This document shows, one piece after another, positions 21,963 to 34,958 of a DNA stretch of 64,000 nucleotides. Position numbers and translations under genes: made by a program. How positions within the stretch are numbered: the first letter of the stretch is position 1; every line of letters begins with the position of its first letter. The DNA comes from Tamarix chinensis. Its lineage: Eukaryota > Streptophyta > Magnoliopsida > Caryophyllales > Tamaricaceae. The stretch covers positions 90,745,172-90,809,171 of the forward strand of contig CM060180.1 in the NCBI GenBank assembly GCA_030549775.1, written 5' to 3'. Below the pieces are notes generated by a model, which was given only the letters and a program-made list of their open reading frames with translations, had not been told where the DNA came from and made no database searches.

Positions 21963-24900
21963 TGTAATACCCTATAATAATTAACCTTTAATTTAGATAT
22001 GCAAGACTTAAGGTTTGATTAATAGGCGAAGTAAACCATAAGATTATTTTTTTTAGCGATTGCCTTGTTGTCTCGAGTAGGTCCATAAATATTAAGTTAT
22101 GAAAATAACCCGGATTAAATGTAAGAAAGGGTAGAGGAAGGTAAAAATTAATGTTGATAATAATACCAATAATAAGAAGAGAGTAATTAAAAATAGAAGG
22201 GATGGCTATACCAATAATCTTTTATAAATAATACTTTTAATAATAATACCCATAACAAGGATTGTAAGAATAATAATAATGTTAGCAATAATTACAAAAA
22301 TAAAATAAAATAAGGGAAGTGATAAAACAATGATAATAATATTGATCATAATAATACTAGTATCATGTTTTCTTTTGAGAAAATTAAACCTTGCTTAGGT
22401 GGGAATTCTTTTCCTAATAATCTCACTTGCAAGCTTAATATTTTGGGGAGGCTTTTGCTAATCAACCCCTAACAAAACCCCCATCTTTTCCCCACTTAAA
22501 CCTAGCCAAAAAAAACTCCCCCAACCTGTCGAAGCAACTTGCAGCCCATGCAGCCCGTCACCTTTCCCTCTCCTCCCCATGCATATGTCTCTTCTTGTTC
22601 AGCAACCATCCTCCTTTTGTAGCTTTCCCTCTACCCCAAACACAGCCCATCTCCCCTCTTCATTACCACCCTATCACGCCACACCCCATCCCCTGAAATC
22701 GCAACTCAAACCCCAGCCACACTCCCTCACATCTCTTGGCCAACCTGCAGCCTAAGGCCTTTGACACCCAGCCTTCCTCCCCCAACTTGCAGCCTCACCT
22801 TTCCTTTCCCCAACCCGCACCCCTAATCTATCTCTTCATCATCTACCCACCTATTTTCCCTCCTTTCCCATGCTTCTCCACTTGCAAAACCGTAGCCCAT
22901 AACCCCAGCCATCCTCCATCACATCATTCAGCAACTTATAGCTAAGACTCATGTAACCCCAGCCTTCCCTCAACTTGCAGCCCCTATCTTTCCCTCCTCT
23001 CAACCTGCACACCTACCCCATATTTTTAGCCATTTACCCCTCCATTCTCTTCCCTTATTCATGCTCATACCTGCCCTTGCAGACCTCCATCCCCATGCAA
23101 ACTATCGACACCATCACACCCCAAAAACAACCCACTGCAACCCCTTAACTCTAACCCATGTAGCCCCTTTTTCCCCCTACTTTCCCCTCCTTTTTATTAA
23201 GACCCAATCTACAGAAAACACCCTCCTTTCCTCTCCCTTGCAGCCCTCTAATTTTTTCCCTTGCAGCCCTCTCATTCCCTTCCCTAAATTCCAGCAACAA
23301 AAATATAGTTGCAGCCCCAAAATTCCCCTCCCCTCCACCGAATTTAGTCTAAAAAATAATCCAGCTTTTGCCTTGTGTTCCACCTCCCCAAGTAGCCATT
23401 TTTTCTTCCCCAAGTAAGTACTCTATCTTTTGGTGGGTTTGGTGCTTAAATTCATGCGCCGGCTGCCTCGTTTATTTTCCTAATCGTTTTTCAAGTATTA
23501 GCTTATATAGGTTGTCTTTTGGTTATTTTAATTTGCATAAATATTAATACTTATAGTTTGGATGGTGTATTCACTTCTAGGTAATCTCGACCCCACCTAG
23601 GGTATTTTTGGAAGAAGCTCGTGGTGTTAATATTTCTTAGCTCAAGGTAAATCCAACTAATCTGTAGACGGTAGAATTTTTATGTGAAAATGATAGGCTA
23701 GTTTTCTAGGATTAAATCATGATAGGATGAAGATATCAAATTATTATATTTTTTTTTGGAAATGGGAGCATGTTGTATTTCTTTTCTACATGAATATTAT
23801 GATGTGTAAATTAACACATGTTATCATGCAATCTTTTCATATGCCTAAGTAATATTCTAAAATTTGATGAAGTGTATGTTAACGGTAACAGACTTGAGTT
23901 ATGCTAGTAAAATGAGATGAGTATGTCCAAGGTAAATGTAGTTTATATGGGAGCATGTTGTAGTTCATTCCTACATGAATATAATGATGTGTAAATTAAT
24001 ATGTGTTATCATGCAATCTTTTTATATGCCTAAGTGATATTCTTAAATGTGAAGAAGTGTATGCTAATGGTAAAAAACTTGGATTCATGCTAGTAAAATG
24101 AGACGGGTATGTTTAAGGTAAAATTTAATTTTATATACTATGATTGTGTTCGAGATTTATTTGTGGAAATTGTATGAACCTATGAAATATTAAAAATGCA
24201 TGCTAATAGTGTTTATGTGTACTATGTATGATAAATGGTTAGGGATAATATGGTTCTTTGTAATACCGAAGAAATTATCGGATGTAAAGTATCATTAGTT
24301 ATTTTATGCTAGCAATTCATGACAAATAGCTTATATAAGTAAACTCAGTAATAAAAGTGAAGGAAAATGTGGTAGTTATAGGTTCAGGGGTATTTTGGTC
24401 ATTAAGGTAAAAAGGTGTTCCAAAGTGGATAATTGGATTAGTTAAATTAAGTATTGGCCTTAAAATAATGTTGGGAATAATTGGATAATTGGTTTGAACA
24501 CTGAATAAAATAATTATTTGGGCTAGGGCATAATGCCTAACCCTAGGCCGTGATGGCTTGGAATGGTTGCAACCTCGTGGTCTTTGGATGTGATGTTGTT
24601 TGTTGATGGTTGACTAAGTTGAGCTTTGTGAATCTCGACATTCTAAAAGGAAATAATAACCCATAATTTCATAAGACAATAATTACTTAAAAAGAAATAA
24701 TCGAGTTGGAAAGGAATCTCATACCTCGGACTTGGCCACCGAGTGCATAATTTGGGCCTTTAGCTCAAGGGGCTCACTTCTGCTCTATAGGTATTCCATA
24801 CACCCTATAGGGAGTACGCGTACTTAAGGTCTTGAGTTTTGAAGTTTAGTATGGGTGACTGTTATGTCGTATGGCTTCCTTGGTGAGCTTTTCCCTAGAA

Positions 24901-25790
24901 TCGAGTGATTTATTTTGGTACCACCCTCCTTGATGATCATTGTCATGGATATGAGATTATATTCCACTTGAGAGTTTTTATATAGATTATAACCGTATTA
25001 GACACCCACCACAATAATTTTGTAATAATCGGATTAGGAATGACTTGACCTTGGTGAGATTTCTTGGAATGTCACTGGTTCTAAGGATTACGCCATAATG
25101 TATGGTCGTTGGTAAGTTAAATTGGTTATGAAATTATAAGCATGCCTTAAATGCCTTTGATAGGGATTTTGACCTAACTCGTAATGTTAATTGTGATGTG
25201 GATGTGTGTTTTGAAATCATGCCCTTGCATGTGATCATATGTTCTATTTGAATTCCGTATTTGTATGATGTTTTCTATGTGGGTATGCTACCTATCCGGA
25301 GGCGTTGTGTTTTACTCAGTACGAGGAAGTCGTACTGATGCTATCAGTTTTCAAAGGAGTACGTCCATGGCATGTGTTGGTTAAAGGATTAGGAGGAGCG
25401 TCATCCTGGCGAATAGGTAGATTTAGGGAGCGAGTGGACCCTGCCCCTTTTTCCCCTTTTCCTTGTAATTTGATGGATCGTAAGAGTGTAAGGCAGACCA
25501 TTAATGACGTTTGTGTACTCTATTGTTATTGTCTAAATGGTTGGCTACTTAATTTCCTAAACAGTTATTTGTCATGGATAATCTTTCTTTTGCAAAACTC
25601 TTGATTTTGTATTGTACTTCTCTTGTCTTTGGTTGGTTTGATTTGTTTTAAGCCTTAGCACTTGATGTAAGGATGGTGAGGAGACCGGAATTATGTCAAG
25701 TGTGGCAGTAACACCCACCGTTCTTTAATTTCCGCTTCTACAAAGCAAAATTTAAACAAAATTTTCAAGTCATGATTTTGGGGTGTTACA
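21963..25790 (+). mobile_element. 3.8-kb solo LTR (Gypsy, Del/Tekay-like)
   Basis: It starts TGTAATACCC and ends TTGGGGTGTTACA. Perfect CAATA duplications flank it at 21958-21962 and 25791-25795. Very long LTRs with these ends are typical of Del/Tekay chromovirus-like Gypsy elements; that family call is inference. The interior has a C-rich block at about 22.48-23.42 kb, a hairpin at 25317-25338 (8-bp arms tcagtacg/cgtactga) and a terminal segment with ccaccgttctttaatttccg before the end. The same architecture, but a different sequence, appears in the nested LTRs at 26.2-44.5 kb. It has no coding region; the Pro/Ser-rich frames at 22.7-23.4 kb reflect C-richness. Confidence 0.87.
24745..24850 (+). 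ncRNA. tRNA-like (SINE-head-like) segment inside the solo LTR
   Basis: The string tttagctcaaggggc resembles a tRNA A-box (TAGCTCAGTGG type). About 80 bases on, ggtcttgagttttg is a poor B-box-like match. This may be a tRNA-derived SINE remnant, but no 3' tail or duplication was found. Confidence 0.2.
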
Positions 25791-25795
25791 CAATA

Positions 25796-26048
25796 AGTGA
25801 TATTTTAATTAATTGACTTAGAATAACTAAAATTATTTCTATTATTAGACTTAGTTCGCGAGCTAGCTTGGCTAGACTTTGTTATAAATGAGTCAAACTC
25901 AAATACTAATATTTAGAGCTCATCTAATAATAAGTTGGCTTGACTCAACTCAACTTGTTTATTAATGAGCCAAGCTCAAATATTAAGTCATTTGGTTTGA
26001 ATAAGCTCGTTAACAACTCTAATTGTGTGTAAGATGAAGGGGTGATTC

Positions 26049-26095
<47 letters not shown>

Positions 26096-26206
26096 TAGCA
26101 TGAAAATGGCAAAAGGAGGGAGGATGGAAGAGTGGAGGTAATTATATGTCTCTTTAGAGCATTTGAGACATTAACTAAAAAAAATGAAGGGGGAGTTAGG
26201 ATACAG
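25796..26206. other. Spacer with gctcg-like repeat and (TC)n run
   Basis: The stretch at about 25.85-26.01 kb carries gagct/ggcttgactca words like the dispersed repeat in the Cassandra 3' LTR. A (tc)n dinucleotide run lies at about 26049-26089. No gene is seen. It ends at the TACAG half of a target duplication (26202-26206). Confidence 0.5.
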
Positions 26207-28439
26207 TGTAACACCCCTAAATTTCACAGTTAAATTTTTTTTAATCAAAAACCCAACACTAAGACAAGGAGGTGCTACTACCGTGATCGGCATAAGTCTA
26301 ACCCCCATCCAGTCTCGTACCAATCACAAGGCTGGAAAATCTACAAGATATAAAATCAATTAGGATATAAAACCATAAGGATTCAAATAATTTGTAATTA
26401 AAAGGAAACCAGAGTGTGCGATTAAAGAGTTATTATAGAACCTAAAACTAGTATAGTGTCAAAGCCCCTAAGGGGAAAATAATACAATCAGCAAAATATG
26501 ATAGAAACTAGAAAAGATGAGTTCGAACAAAACTCGCTCTTAGGCCCCATGCTAGGTCCAATAGGTCATAACTCAGCCCCACCTAACGCATCGAATGTGT
26601 CATAGTCATCAAATACAACATCTCTTACCTACACCAACTCAGAAGGGGTCATTGCTCATAGGAATGAACAACACCAATGAAACAGGTGATTATTACGTTA
26701 CATATTAAGAAAGGTAACCATGCAGCTAAGGCCAAATATAAAAGACAAAGAATACAAATAGTGAATCAGTTCGGTTAAACATAATCATTAGATCTTTGGC
26801 CATTATTCTCATTTTCACACAATCTCGATTCAGTTCCATACATGTATGGGAACCCCACTATTATAGCCAATGGACTAGATACATTCAGGGCAGAATGCTC
26901 CTAGCCACTATTATTTATTGGTGGAATGGTCTCTAGGGCACAAGGCACCTGATCACTATTATGGCTAGTAGAGTGGTTTGGCCTTGACTCTTATGGTGTT
27001 CCACTATAATTAATTGGTATTTTTTCCCATGGCTTGTTTTCATTAAGTTTAGTTTACTGAGCTTGGGATCTCCCACTATTATAGCTGGTGGACTAAAATA
27101 TCCAGGTCGGAACGCACCTGGCCACTTTTATTCGTTGGTGGAACGGTCTTCAAGGCATAAGGCTCCTAGTCACTATTATCGTCGGTGGATCGGTATAGGC
27201 CCGGCTCAATAATCTTTCACTTTAATTGGTTAGTGTCTTATCCATGTCTTATTCAATAGGTACCTTCTTACTAGACATGCATGCCCATTGAACTTCCCGC
27301 TCACACCACATTCACACCTGCTCTCTTGAAAAGCCCTATCCCATATCTTGGGACTTCTATGCCTCCTAGAACACCCAGACATCCTTTATCCCTTTTCCTT
27401 ACTTAACATGAAAGCCCAAACTCCTATGTATATGGGCCGAGGCCCACTTTCCCATATCTTCGATTTAATTTACAATTGTCCTCTAGGATTTTCCCCTTAG
27501 AAACCCTAATCTAGCTTATATGGCCTAACCTCTCCCTATCATACACAACCCATGCTCTCTTTGCTTTCAACTCATCACCCCACTCGATCCACACCCAACA
27601 TCCCAACTTTACTTCCCATTCTGCACATGTGGCCACGAAAATCCTAGTTGGCCACCCTAAACCATAGCACCTCTCCTTTCTTATATGTCGTCCCTTTATC
27701 ACCCTCACTTACCATTTCCCTTTCCTTATGACACAAATTTTACATCCATGTGACACCCTTCCACTCTCATCCCACACTCCAACCTCTTCCATTAACTCTC
27801 CCTTCCACACACTTTCCCCACTTAGGGTTTTTCTCACAAACGCTAGCCAAGTCTCCTATGCACCCTTATACCAACCTACGCATAATTTTTCACATATAGA
27901 CTCCAATCACCCCGACTACTCTTCCCTCGCCTTACTTAACCCTCAGGTCAACTTTTTCCACGTAAAAGTCATCCCCATGCAAATATTAACCACCTTATGA
28001 AAGCCTTACTCAAATGCCCCCAAAATTCTAATTTTAAAATTTATTGTTAAATAATATTTTATTAGAAAATTTAATTAATTAAATTATTTTTATTAAAATA
28101 AAAAGGAATTAATTAGGGCAAATCAAGAATAAATTTATAAGTATTTTAATTTGGAGAAATTTGGGTATTTTAGCTAATTAAGGATTTTATTTTGGAAATT
28201 AATTAAATAAATTTTTTATTTAAAATAAAGAGTATAAAATAGTTCCAAATTAATATTATTTTTATAAATAATTTAATTTGAGAAAATTAGAGTAATTTAT
28301 TAATTAAAATGGAATTTATGAAAAATCTTTCAAGAATCTAAGTTTACCTAAAAAGGGACTTAAATGTTATTTTAATTAAATATTATTATTATTTTTAGTT
28401 ATCCTAAATATCCTAATTAATTTTATTAACCCAACCCTC

Positions 28440-29690
28440 ATATTTTTATTTTTTCCTTTTTCCTTTCTTTTTTCTTTTCTTTTCTTCCTTACCCTCCCCT
28501 AACCTAGGCCAGCCCAACGGCCCAGACCCCTCTCCCTTTTCTTTCCTTTCTCGTGGCCAGTTTTCTTTGTCCTTCCTTCGCCTCCTACCATGACTCATTC
28601 CTTTCTTTTCTTCAGCACGACCCAGGAGCAAAACATTGCTCCTCCTTTCTTCGTCCCCCTAAAAAGCCGCGTTTCAATTAAATTCTTTTCCCCTCACCGC
28701 CCGACTAGCCTGGTTCACCTTCCTTTTCTTTTCTTTCTTTTTTCCACAAACCGTTGGTCCAGCCCTTTCTTTCATCTTCTTCTTCCTCTTCCCTGATGTC
28801 GACGACCTCCACCACAGCCCATCGCCCTAGTTTTTCGCCGCCAATCTTGCCCCTTTGACAGGCCATTTTTCTCCCTTCCTCTTTCCTCTGTTTAGGCGAC
28901 CACATTTACCCAACCCACCTCCCTTCCTCTTCGCTCACGACCCTTCTTTTTTTGCACAACCACCCACTGCTCGATTTGAATTTCGCCAACTTTTGTTGCT
29001 ATCGGTGACCGGAACCCTACCTGCATTACCTCCTAGCCAACCCACATAACCCTAACCTCCCTTCTAAAATCTATAAATACCCCCATAATGAGACCTGCAT
29101 CGAACTTTTGATCCTTACCTAGAAATTTCTGACCTTGCCACTACTGCCACTTCAGACGCTTCTATCGCCACCGTCGGCCAACTTTGCCGCCTTCTCTACC
29201 TACCTAAGTCTTCCCTACACCGCCCTCTAACTAATTATGCCTCCAATATCCCTTGCCTGCACAAGCCACCCCGACTGTGTGAAGTAGCCCCCTTGACCAA
29301 CCCATTCTTTGCCTCTGCAACCCTTCGTGCCACTGTCCACCACCACCACTACCGCTTCCACTACCTTATTCACCCCCCAAACTGTACTGCAGACCCTCCC
29401 TTATCTCCCCTACCTTTATTTTCCTCTTCCTCACTCTCCTCCTTTCTTTCTCTTCTTCTACCCTATTTGGCCACCACCGCCGCCATCGTGCACCACCACC
29501 TTTGGCTGTGCTGCACCTTCATTCTACTCCTCTCCACATGGGCAACCCTAAACACCCCAACCCCCACCTTCATTCTCCCTATCTTGTTCCTAGCCTTCAA
29601 CTTTTTCCCTTTTCTTCTCTTTTTTCGGCCATCGCCGCCGCCGCCGAGCATCACCACCGGTGCCGCCCGTCACCACTAGTCCAAGGTTGA
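28440..29690 (+). repeat. Pyrimidine-rich block of the inner LTR
   Basis: About 1.2 kb is dominated by C and T on the plus strand, with ccaccaccactaccgc-like and cttcctcttc runs. It has a G/A-rich counterpart in the outer LTR at about 42.9-44.25 kb, which is the same block on the other strand. Open frames here are Pro/Ser/His-rich and overlap in several phases; none is supported as a gene. Confidence 0.7.
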
Positions 29691-29769
29691 ACCTTAAACC
29701 TTCTCACCCCTTTTCCCCTTATTAATTAAGTTTATTTTAATTTTATTTCAATTTTAGCCTATTATTCGA

Positions 29770-29962
29770 TTATTATTATTATTATTATTATGTATTGATA
29801 TTATTATTATTATTAATAAGTTCAATATTATTAGTATTATTATTTTTTATTTTGGCTGACCCTATTTGGCTGAGTAGATTATTAGTATTAGTATTATTAA
29901 TATTATTAGTATTATTATGAGTTTCTATTTTATTTATTATTATTATTATTACAATTTCAAAA

Positions 29963-29993
<31 letters not shown>

Positions 29994-30110
29994 TTCAAAA
30001 TTATTATTACTTCATGATTATTATTGTAGCTATTTTTCTATTAGTGTTGCTATTATTTTTATTAGTGTTATGAAATTATTATTATTATTATTGTTGTTGT
30101 TATTAGGGTA
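29770..30110 (+). repeat. ATT trinucleotide-rich block
   Basis: Many interrupted runs of att/tta repeats. The outer LTR has the reverse-complement counterpart (ataataata/gtagtagta) at about 42.64-42.84 kb. Confidence 0.75.
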
Positions 30111-32656
30111 AAGTCTTCAACTTTATATTATCAACTTTTATGATATTACTATTAATTCTTATATTTTTAGCCAAATTAGTAATTAGTTAATGGTTATTAT
30201 TATTAATATTTTATTATTTTATCAAAAGCCTAGTCTTAGAATAAGTTAGTAATTAATAGTATTTTTGGTAGGAGGGAATCTAATTTCTAGTTTTTCCCTC
30301 ATATAGGTGAGACTAGCCAAAACTCTAAGGAGGCATAGGAGCGTTCTCCAAGACTGGTGTCATTTTAGGTAAGGGTGTTACTAAGGCCTATTGTGTGTTG
30401 ATGTGCATTATATGCTTTGTATGTTATGCATCCTCTATTTATCATTATATTGATTTCACGTGTGGTATGGCGTGGAGTTAAAGTGTGTTCATGTGTTGTT
30501 ATATGGCATGTGTACTATGTGTATGTGATGAAATATTGTGGTATGTGATGATATGTGTTGTGACCCTGTAAGACATGCATGTGAGGATGTTAACATGGTT
30601 TGTGTGGGGGAAAGGATGAAAAAGGAGAATTGGGAAATAAGTTGACCAAGGGATGTGAGTTGACTTAAGTATTTTAATGATCCATGAGTGGAGGAATAAA
30701 ATGAGAAATTTAGGGTTTTGTGTGGGAGAATCTAATCTATGATTTTATATGGGAGAATCTAATTTATGGTTTTATATGAAAGAATCTAATCTATGATTTT
30801 ATATAGGAGAATCTAATCTATGGTGTAACATAGGAGGATCTAATATATGTCTTGTATGGATTGAATTTAGAGTTTTATATGGAGAAAGCTTGGTTTTTGT
30901 GTGGATTGAATTTAGGGTTTTATATGAAGGAATCTTGGGTTCTTCATGAAATAATTTAGGGTTTTATATGGATGGATCAAGGGTTTGCATGGTTGAATCT
31001 AGGGTTTCACGTGGGAGCTTAGGGTTTGCATAAAAAATTCAAAAGGTTGCATGGGATGTGTAACGTTTGCATGGGCATGAAATTTATATATGAAAAGTTT
31101 ATTTGGGATGTGAGGAAGGTAATGTAAGTGTTGTTTGGGTGTTTAAACACTTTGGATGAAAATAGTACATGGATCAATATAAGGGTACGTAGGAGACCGA
31201 GCTAGGGTTTGGTGTGGTTGCTTAGGGTATTTGTGGTATCATGTGTATTTGGTGATTAAAATGTGATGAAGAGGGATGGAATATATGGGATTGTGTTGTA
31301 TGGAGTGTTAAAATAATTTGGGTCGTGTGAAGTGGTGTAGGATGGACCCCATAGGTCTAAATTAGGGTTTCGGGATAAAATCCTAGAGTGAGATATGGAG
31401 TGGACTTGGAGGTGTGTAGTAGTGGGGGTTGACCCACACTTTTTGGTGTTAGAGTTCTAGTGTGAGTTTGAGTATAGAGGAAAGGTTGTTGGGAAAGATA
31501 GGAGGTGTAGGGTTATCATGATGTGGTACGGGTTGGTTGGAAGGATAAGTATAAAGGGTGTGATTCATGCATGTCTAGGGTGAAAATTTTTGAATAAGAT
31601 ACCGTAATATATTAATCATTTAAAGTAAAAGATTGTTGAGCAGGGCCTAGACCGATCCACCGACGAATAATAGTGGTTAGAGCATGATGTCCTATATGTG
31701 ATCGGTCCACCAGTAATAATAGTGGTTAGGCTTTGTACCTGTGTTTTCCAGTCCGCCGGCTATAATAGTGGGGGATTCCGTGCTCAACAAAACCAAGCAT
31801 ATTTGTGCCAAGATATGGAAAATACACTAAGTACTTACAGTGGAACACCGTGTGAGAAAGGGGCCAGACCGGTCCACCGGCGAATAATAGTGGTCATGAG
31901 CTTTATGCCCTGTGTGTTTCCATTCCACTGGCTGTAACTGTTGATGTGTATCTCAATAATTTATATTTAGATAATTCTATTAATTATTGTAAATTACATT
32001 ACACATATAATTACTTTTCTTATTGTGTGGATAGTTAGGAAAGTAAATCAGATTATGGGAGATGGATCATAATGAGGATGCTGTGAATAGATGTTGCTGG
32101 TTGCTGTTGCTGACAGGAAATTGCTGCATTAATTTGTTGATTATCCCATATGATGCATTCGCCGGCATCTCTTGGATAGTGGAAATTAAGTTGGCCACAT
32201 AATCTGCCACCCGACCCATATTTCTGGGTTAGAAGGATTGTAGATTATGCAACCCTTAATAACCATAATTAGCTACACAAATTAGCTGATGGGAATTAAG
32301 TTGTAAATACTTTATTTGGATTATTGTAAGCTTGTATTTTGTAGTTGGGCTGCCTTGTTGTTATCAGCACCAACGACTTGTGTTTGTCTATATAGATCGG
32401 CTGAACTATTGGGCTGATATATTGGATCTTGTATTTGAACCCATCGGCCGTATAAGGGCTTGTATTGTCTGTATTGTATACGCCCATATATAAGGTGACA
32501 AGCATGAATTATGTCAATCATATGGACTTTAACATGAATATTTAATGTGATTTTATTATGATTTTTTTCATAATTTAGTCCACTTGTTATTTTTTACTTC
32601 TCTTGATCATATTTTATAGGTATTTCAAGAATATGGGATCAAAAGGAGCTAAAACG

Positions 32657-33698
32657 ACTTCTTATGCTAAAAGACTTTAGCTTTTGCAATCGGTTATTTC
32701 TGGCATTACTAATTTTTGGAGCCAGATTTTTATCTTTCCCAAGAAGATTATTCAGAGAGTGGTGGCCATGTGTAGAGCTTTTCTCTGGTCTGGTAAGAGT
32801 GCTACTTCTAAAAAACCTTTGGTGGCATGGAGGGTGGTTTGTTTGCTAAAAAAAGAAGGGGGTTTAGGCCTTTTGGAGTTATCTACATGGAACATAGCTG
32901 CTGTTGGTAAATTGCTTTGGCACTTATATGAGGATAAGGATGCTCTCTAGATTAAATGGATGCATGCATATTATATCAAAAGGCAGGGGTTTTTTTCCTG
33001 CACTTTACCATGCACTGCTTTAGGCCTTATGCAGAGACTATTTTCTATTAGATCAGTTATTTTTCCTGCTGTTCAGAGTTGGCAAAGAGATCAGTTGTAT
33101 TCTATAGCAGAGGTATATGATTCCATTAGAGTTTCTGCACCTAAGGTGCCTTAGAGAAGGTTTGTTTGGTCTAATTTTGCAGCCCCCAAACATAAGTTTA
33201 TTTTATGGTTGGCAGCCCAGTCAAAGCTTCCTACTAAGGATTATATCAGCTCTTTCTTGCCTTCTATCAATCTGAGATGCTGTTTTTGTGACCAGAATGA
33301 ATCAGTGCTACATATTTTTTGTCAATGTGCTGAATTGAAGAAGATTTGGACTGCTATAAGCAGCACAGGTGGTTTCAAACTCAGATTTGGCTCCTTGGAG
33401 AGAATGTTTAATTCTATGGATAGAAGTAGACATAGGAAGGATGGAGTTGCCCAATTCTATTCAAGTTTTTATGTTGTTGCAGTTTATGAGGTTTGGAAAG
33501 CTAGGAATGGATGTATTTTTTCTAATAGAAATTGGGATTTGAAAGAGGTAGCTTTTAGGACAGCATTGACTATGTGTTCTCTTTATTTTCATTCTAGTCG
33601 TAAGGAAAAGTTTGTTAGGTTGATAGGAAGGGTAGATTATTTCTACAATCTTATTTGTAATTTATGATTATGATATAAAATTTTAAGTTTTCAAAAAA
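32657..33698 (+). mobile_element. 5'-truncated LINE insertion with target duplication
   Basis: The 16-base string AAAAGGAGCTAAAACG occurs immediately before (32641-32656) and after the element (33699-33714), once in the uninterrupted copy at 16.19 kb. A short poly(A) run lies at 33693-33700, overlapping the duplication. These are the signs of target-primed reverse transcription. One reading frame spans nearly the whole insert to a stop at 33665-33667, broken by three in-frame stops (near 32678, 32948 and 33152). It encodes the C-terminal part of an L1-type ORF2: NFWSQIFIFPKKI, FLWSGKS, KKEGGLGLLELSTWN, the zinc knuckle CCFCDQNESVLHIFCQC and the terminal VYEVWKARNG. The reverse transcriptase core and endonuclease were lost by 5' truncation. 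Confidence 0.9.
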
Positions 33699-34940
33699 AA
33701 AAGGAGCTAAAACGCAATAGCTGGAACAAAATAGAAGAAAACGCAAGTGCTCAAAGTGTGAAAAGGAATAAAGACTTAAAAATAAAAAATGATGCATTAT
33801 GAATTTGGAAAAATATTGAATACGAAAGTTGTATATATTTTTGTTATCTTTGCAACACATCAAAAATCAGCTTAATCCAAAGTGAAAGGTAGAAGTTATG
33901 GTGCAAAGGTGAAGAATTGAAACGACCATGTTGATGGATAGTTACATCTATATAAACATATTTTTCTTGCATTTTGGAAGGGAGAAACAGATGGAATCTA
34001 AAGACGGTGGCTTTTAGAACACTAAAGAGAGATCTAGGGTTTCTTATTTGGAATCACCCAATCCAATCCCACCTCTAATTCATCCACAATCTTCCATCTT
34101 TTGATCTCAATTTATTGTTCCTAGTCAGACAAATAGAACAATGAATTTCTTATCTTGAATAAAGAGGCTATTGTATTGTTTTTCTTTGGATTTTATTCAT
34201 TGTTTTCAATTGATGCAATTCTCTATGTTTAAGATGTTGAGCTTAATGAAAGCCATGATTGGCTAATTGATCTATGTTGAGGTGAAGGGAAATCTCCTGA
34301 TCTAGATGTGTTGAGAATCTAAACCCTGCCCAATCTAATTAATTGTCATATATGTTGTGCTAATAATTTAATTGGAATAATAGAGAAAATTGATCAATTT
34401 TCTATTATTATTTAGAAAAACCCAGCAAGATTCGAGAGATGAGTCGGAATGAGCTCCATTAGCATGACTAGAAATCAAACCACAAAGTCGAGAGACGTTG
34501 GTTGTCTTATACAACTAAAAAAAGGAATATGATACATAATAATGCGTTGCCTATTTTTGCATTCATACTAGAGATAGATGAGTCTTAATAGATAATAGGG
34601 TGTAGTGGCTCGAGAGAGCATTACAATACATACTTTGGTTGGCATTCTTGACAAAGTATTTTAATTTGGATTTGGGTAAATATTCTATCACATTGGGGTT
34701 GAGGGGATTGACCAAAACCTTAGCATTTTCTTTAACTGAATTTCCCTTGTTCTTATAGTATAGTTGGATTTAGTTTGCACATTTTATTTTTATTTAGAGT
34801 TAGACATCATCTACCCCTATCGTTAGTCTAGACATAGGATATCTTTTCACTGTCCCATTGCTCACTTCCTAGTCTCTGTGAGATCGACCTTGCATGCTAC
34901 TTCAACACCATGCACTTGTAGTTAGAAGTCATCAATTTTT

Positions 34941-34958
34941 TGGCGCCGTTGCTGGGGA
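34941..34958 (+). other. tRNA-Asp-type primer-binding site
   Basis: TGGCGCCGTTGCTGGGGA differs by one base from the tRNA-Asp primer site TGGCGCCGTTGCCGGGGA known from plant Tat and Athila Gypsy lineages. It lies six bases after the LTR end, and it identifies the family of both this LTR and the solo LTR at 16.0 kb. Confidence 0.8.

Larger units (their letters stand above)
32496..34958 (+). mobile_element. Tat/Athila-type LTR plus primer site, truncated
   Basis: The segment 32496-34934 is a second copy of the solo LTR at 16042-17444, starting TGACAAGC and ending GTCATCA, with a LINE inserted. It is followed by ATTTT and the primer site TGGCGCCGTTGCTGGGGA (34941-34958). The element stops right there and the host LTR resumes at gaatatacc. 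Everything internal to it and its 3' LTR are missing, together with about 34 bases of host LTR. The bases gaata at the junction could be microhomology used in an illegitimate deletion. Confidence 0.82.

Noticed and set aside
22736..23417. Pro/Ser/His-rich frames as a possible gene
   Set aside because: They lie inside the C-rich block of a solo LTR whose borders are fixed by perfect target duplications.
28446..29690. Multiple frames on both strands in the 28-30 kb block
   Set aside because: Low-complexity C/T-rich LTR sequence; frames overlap in several phases and have no recognisable domain.
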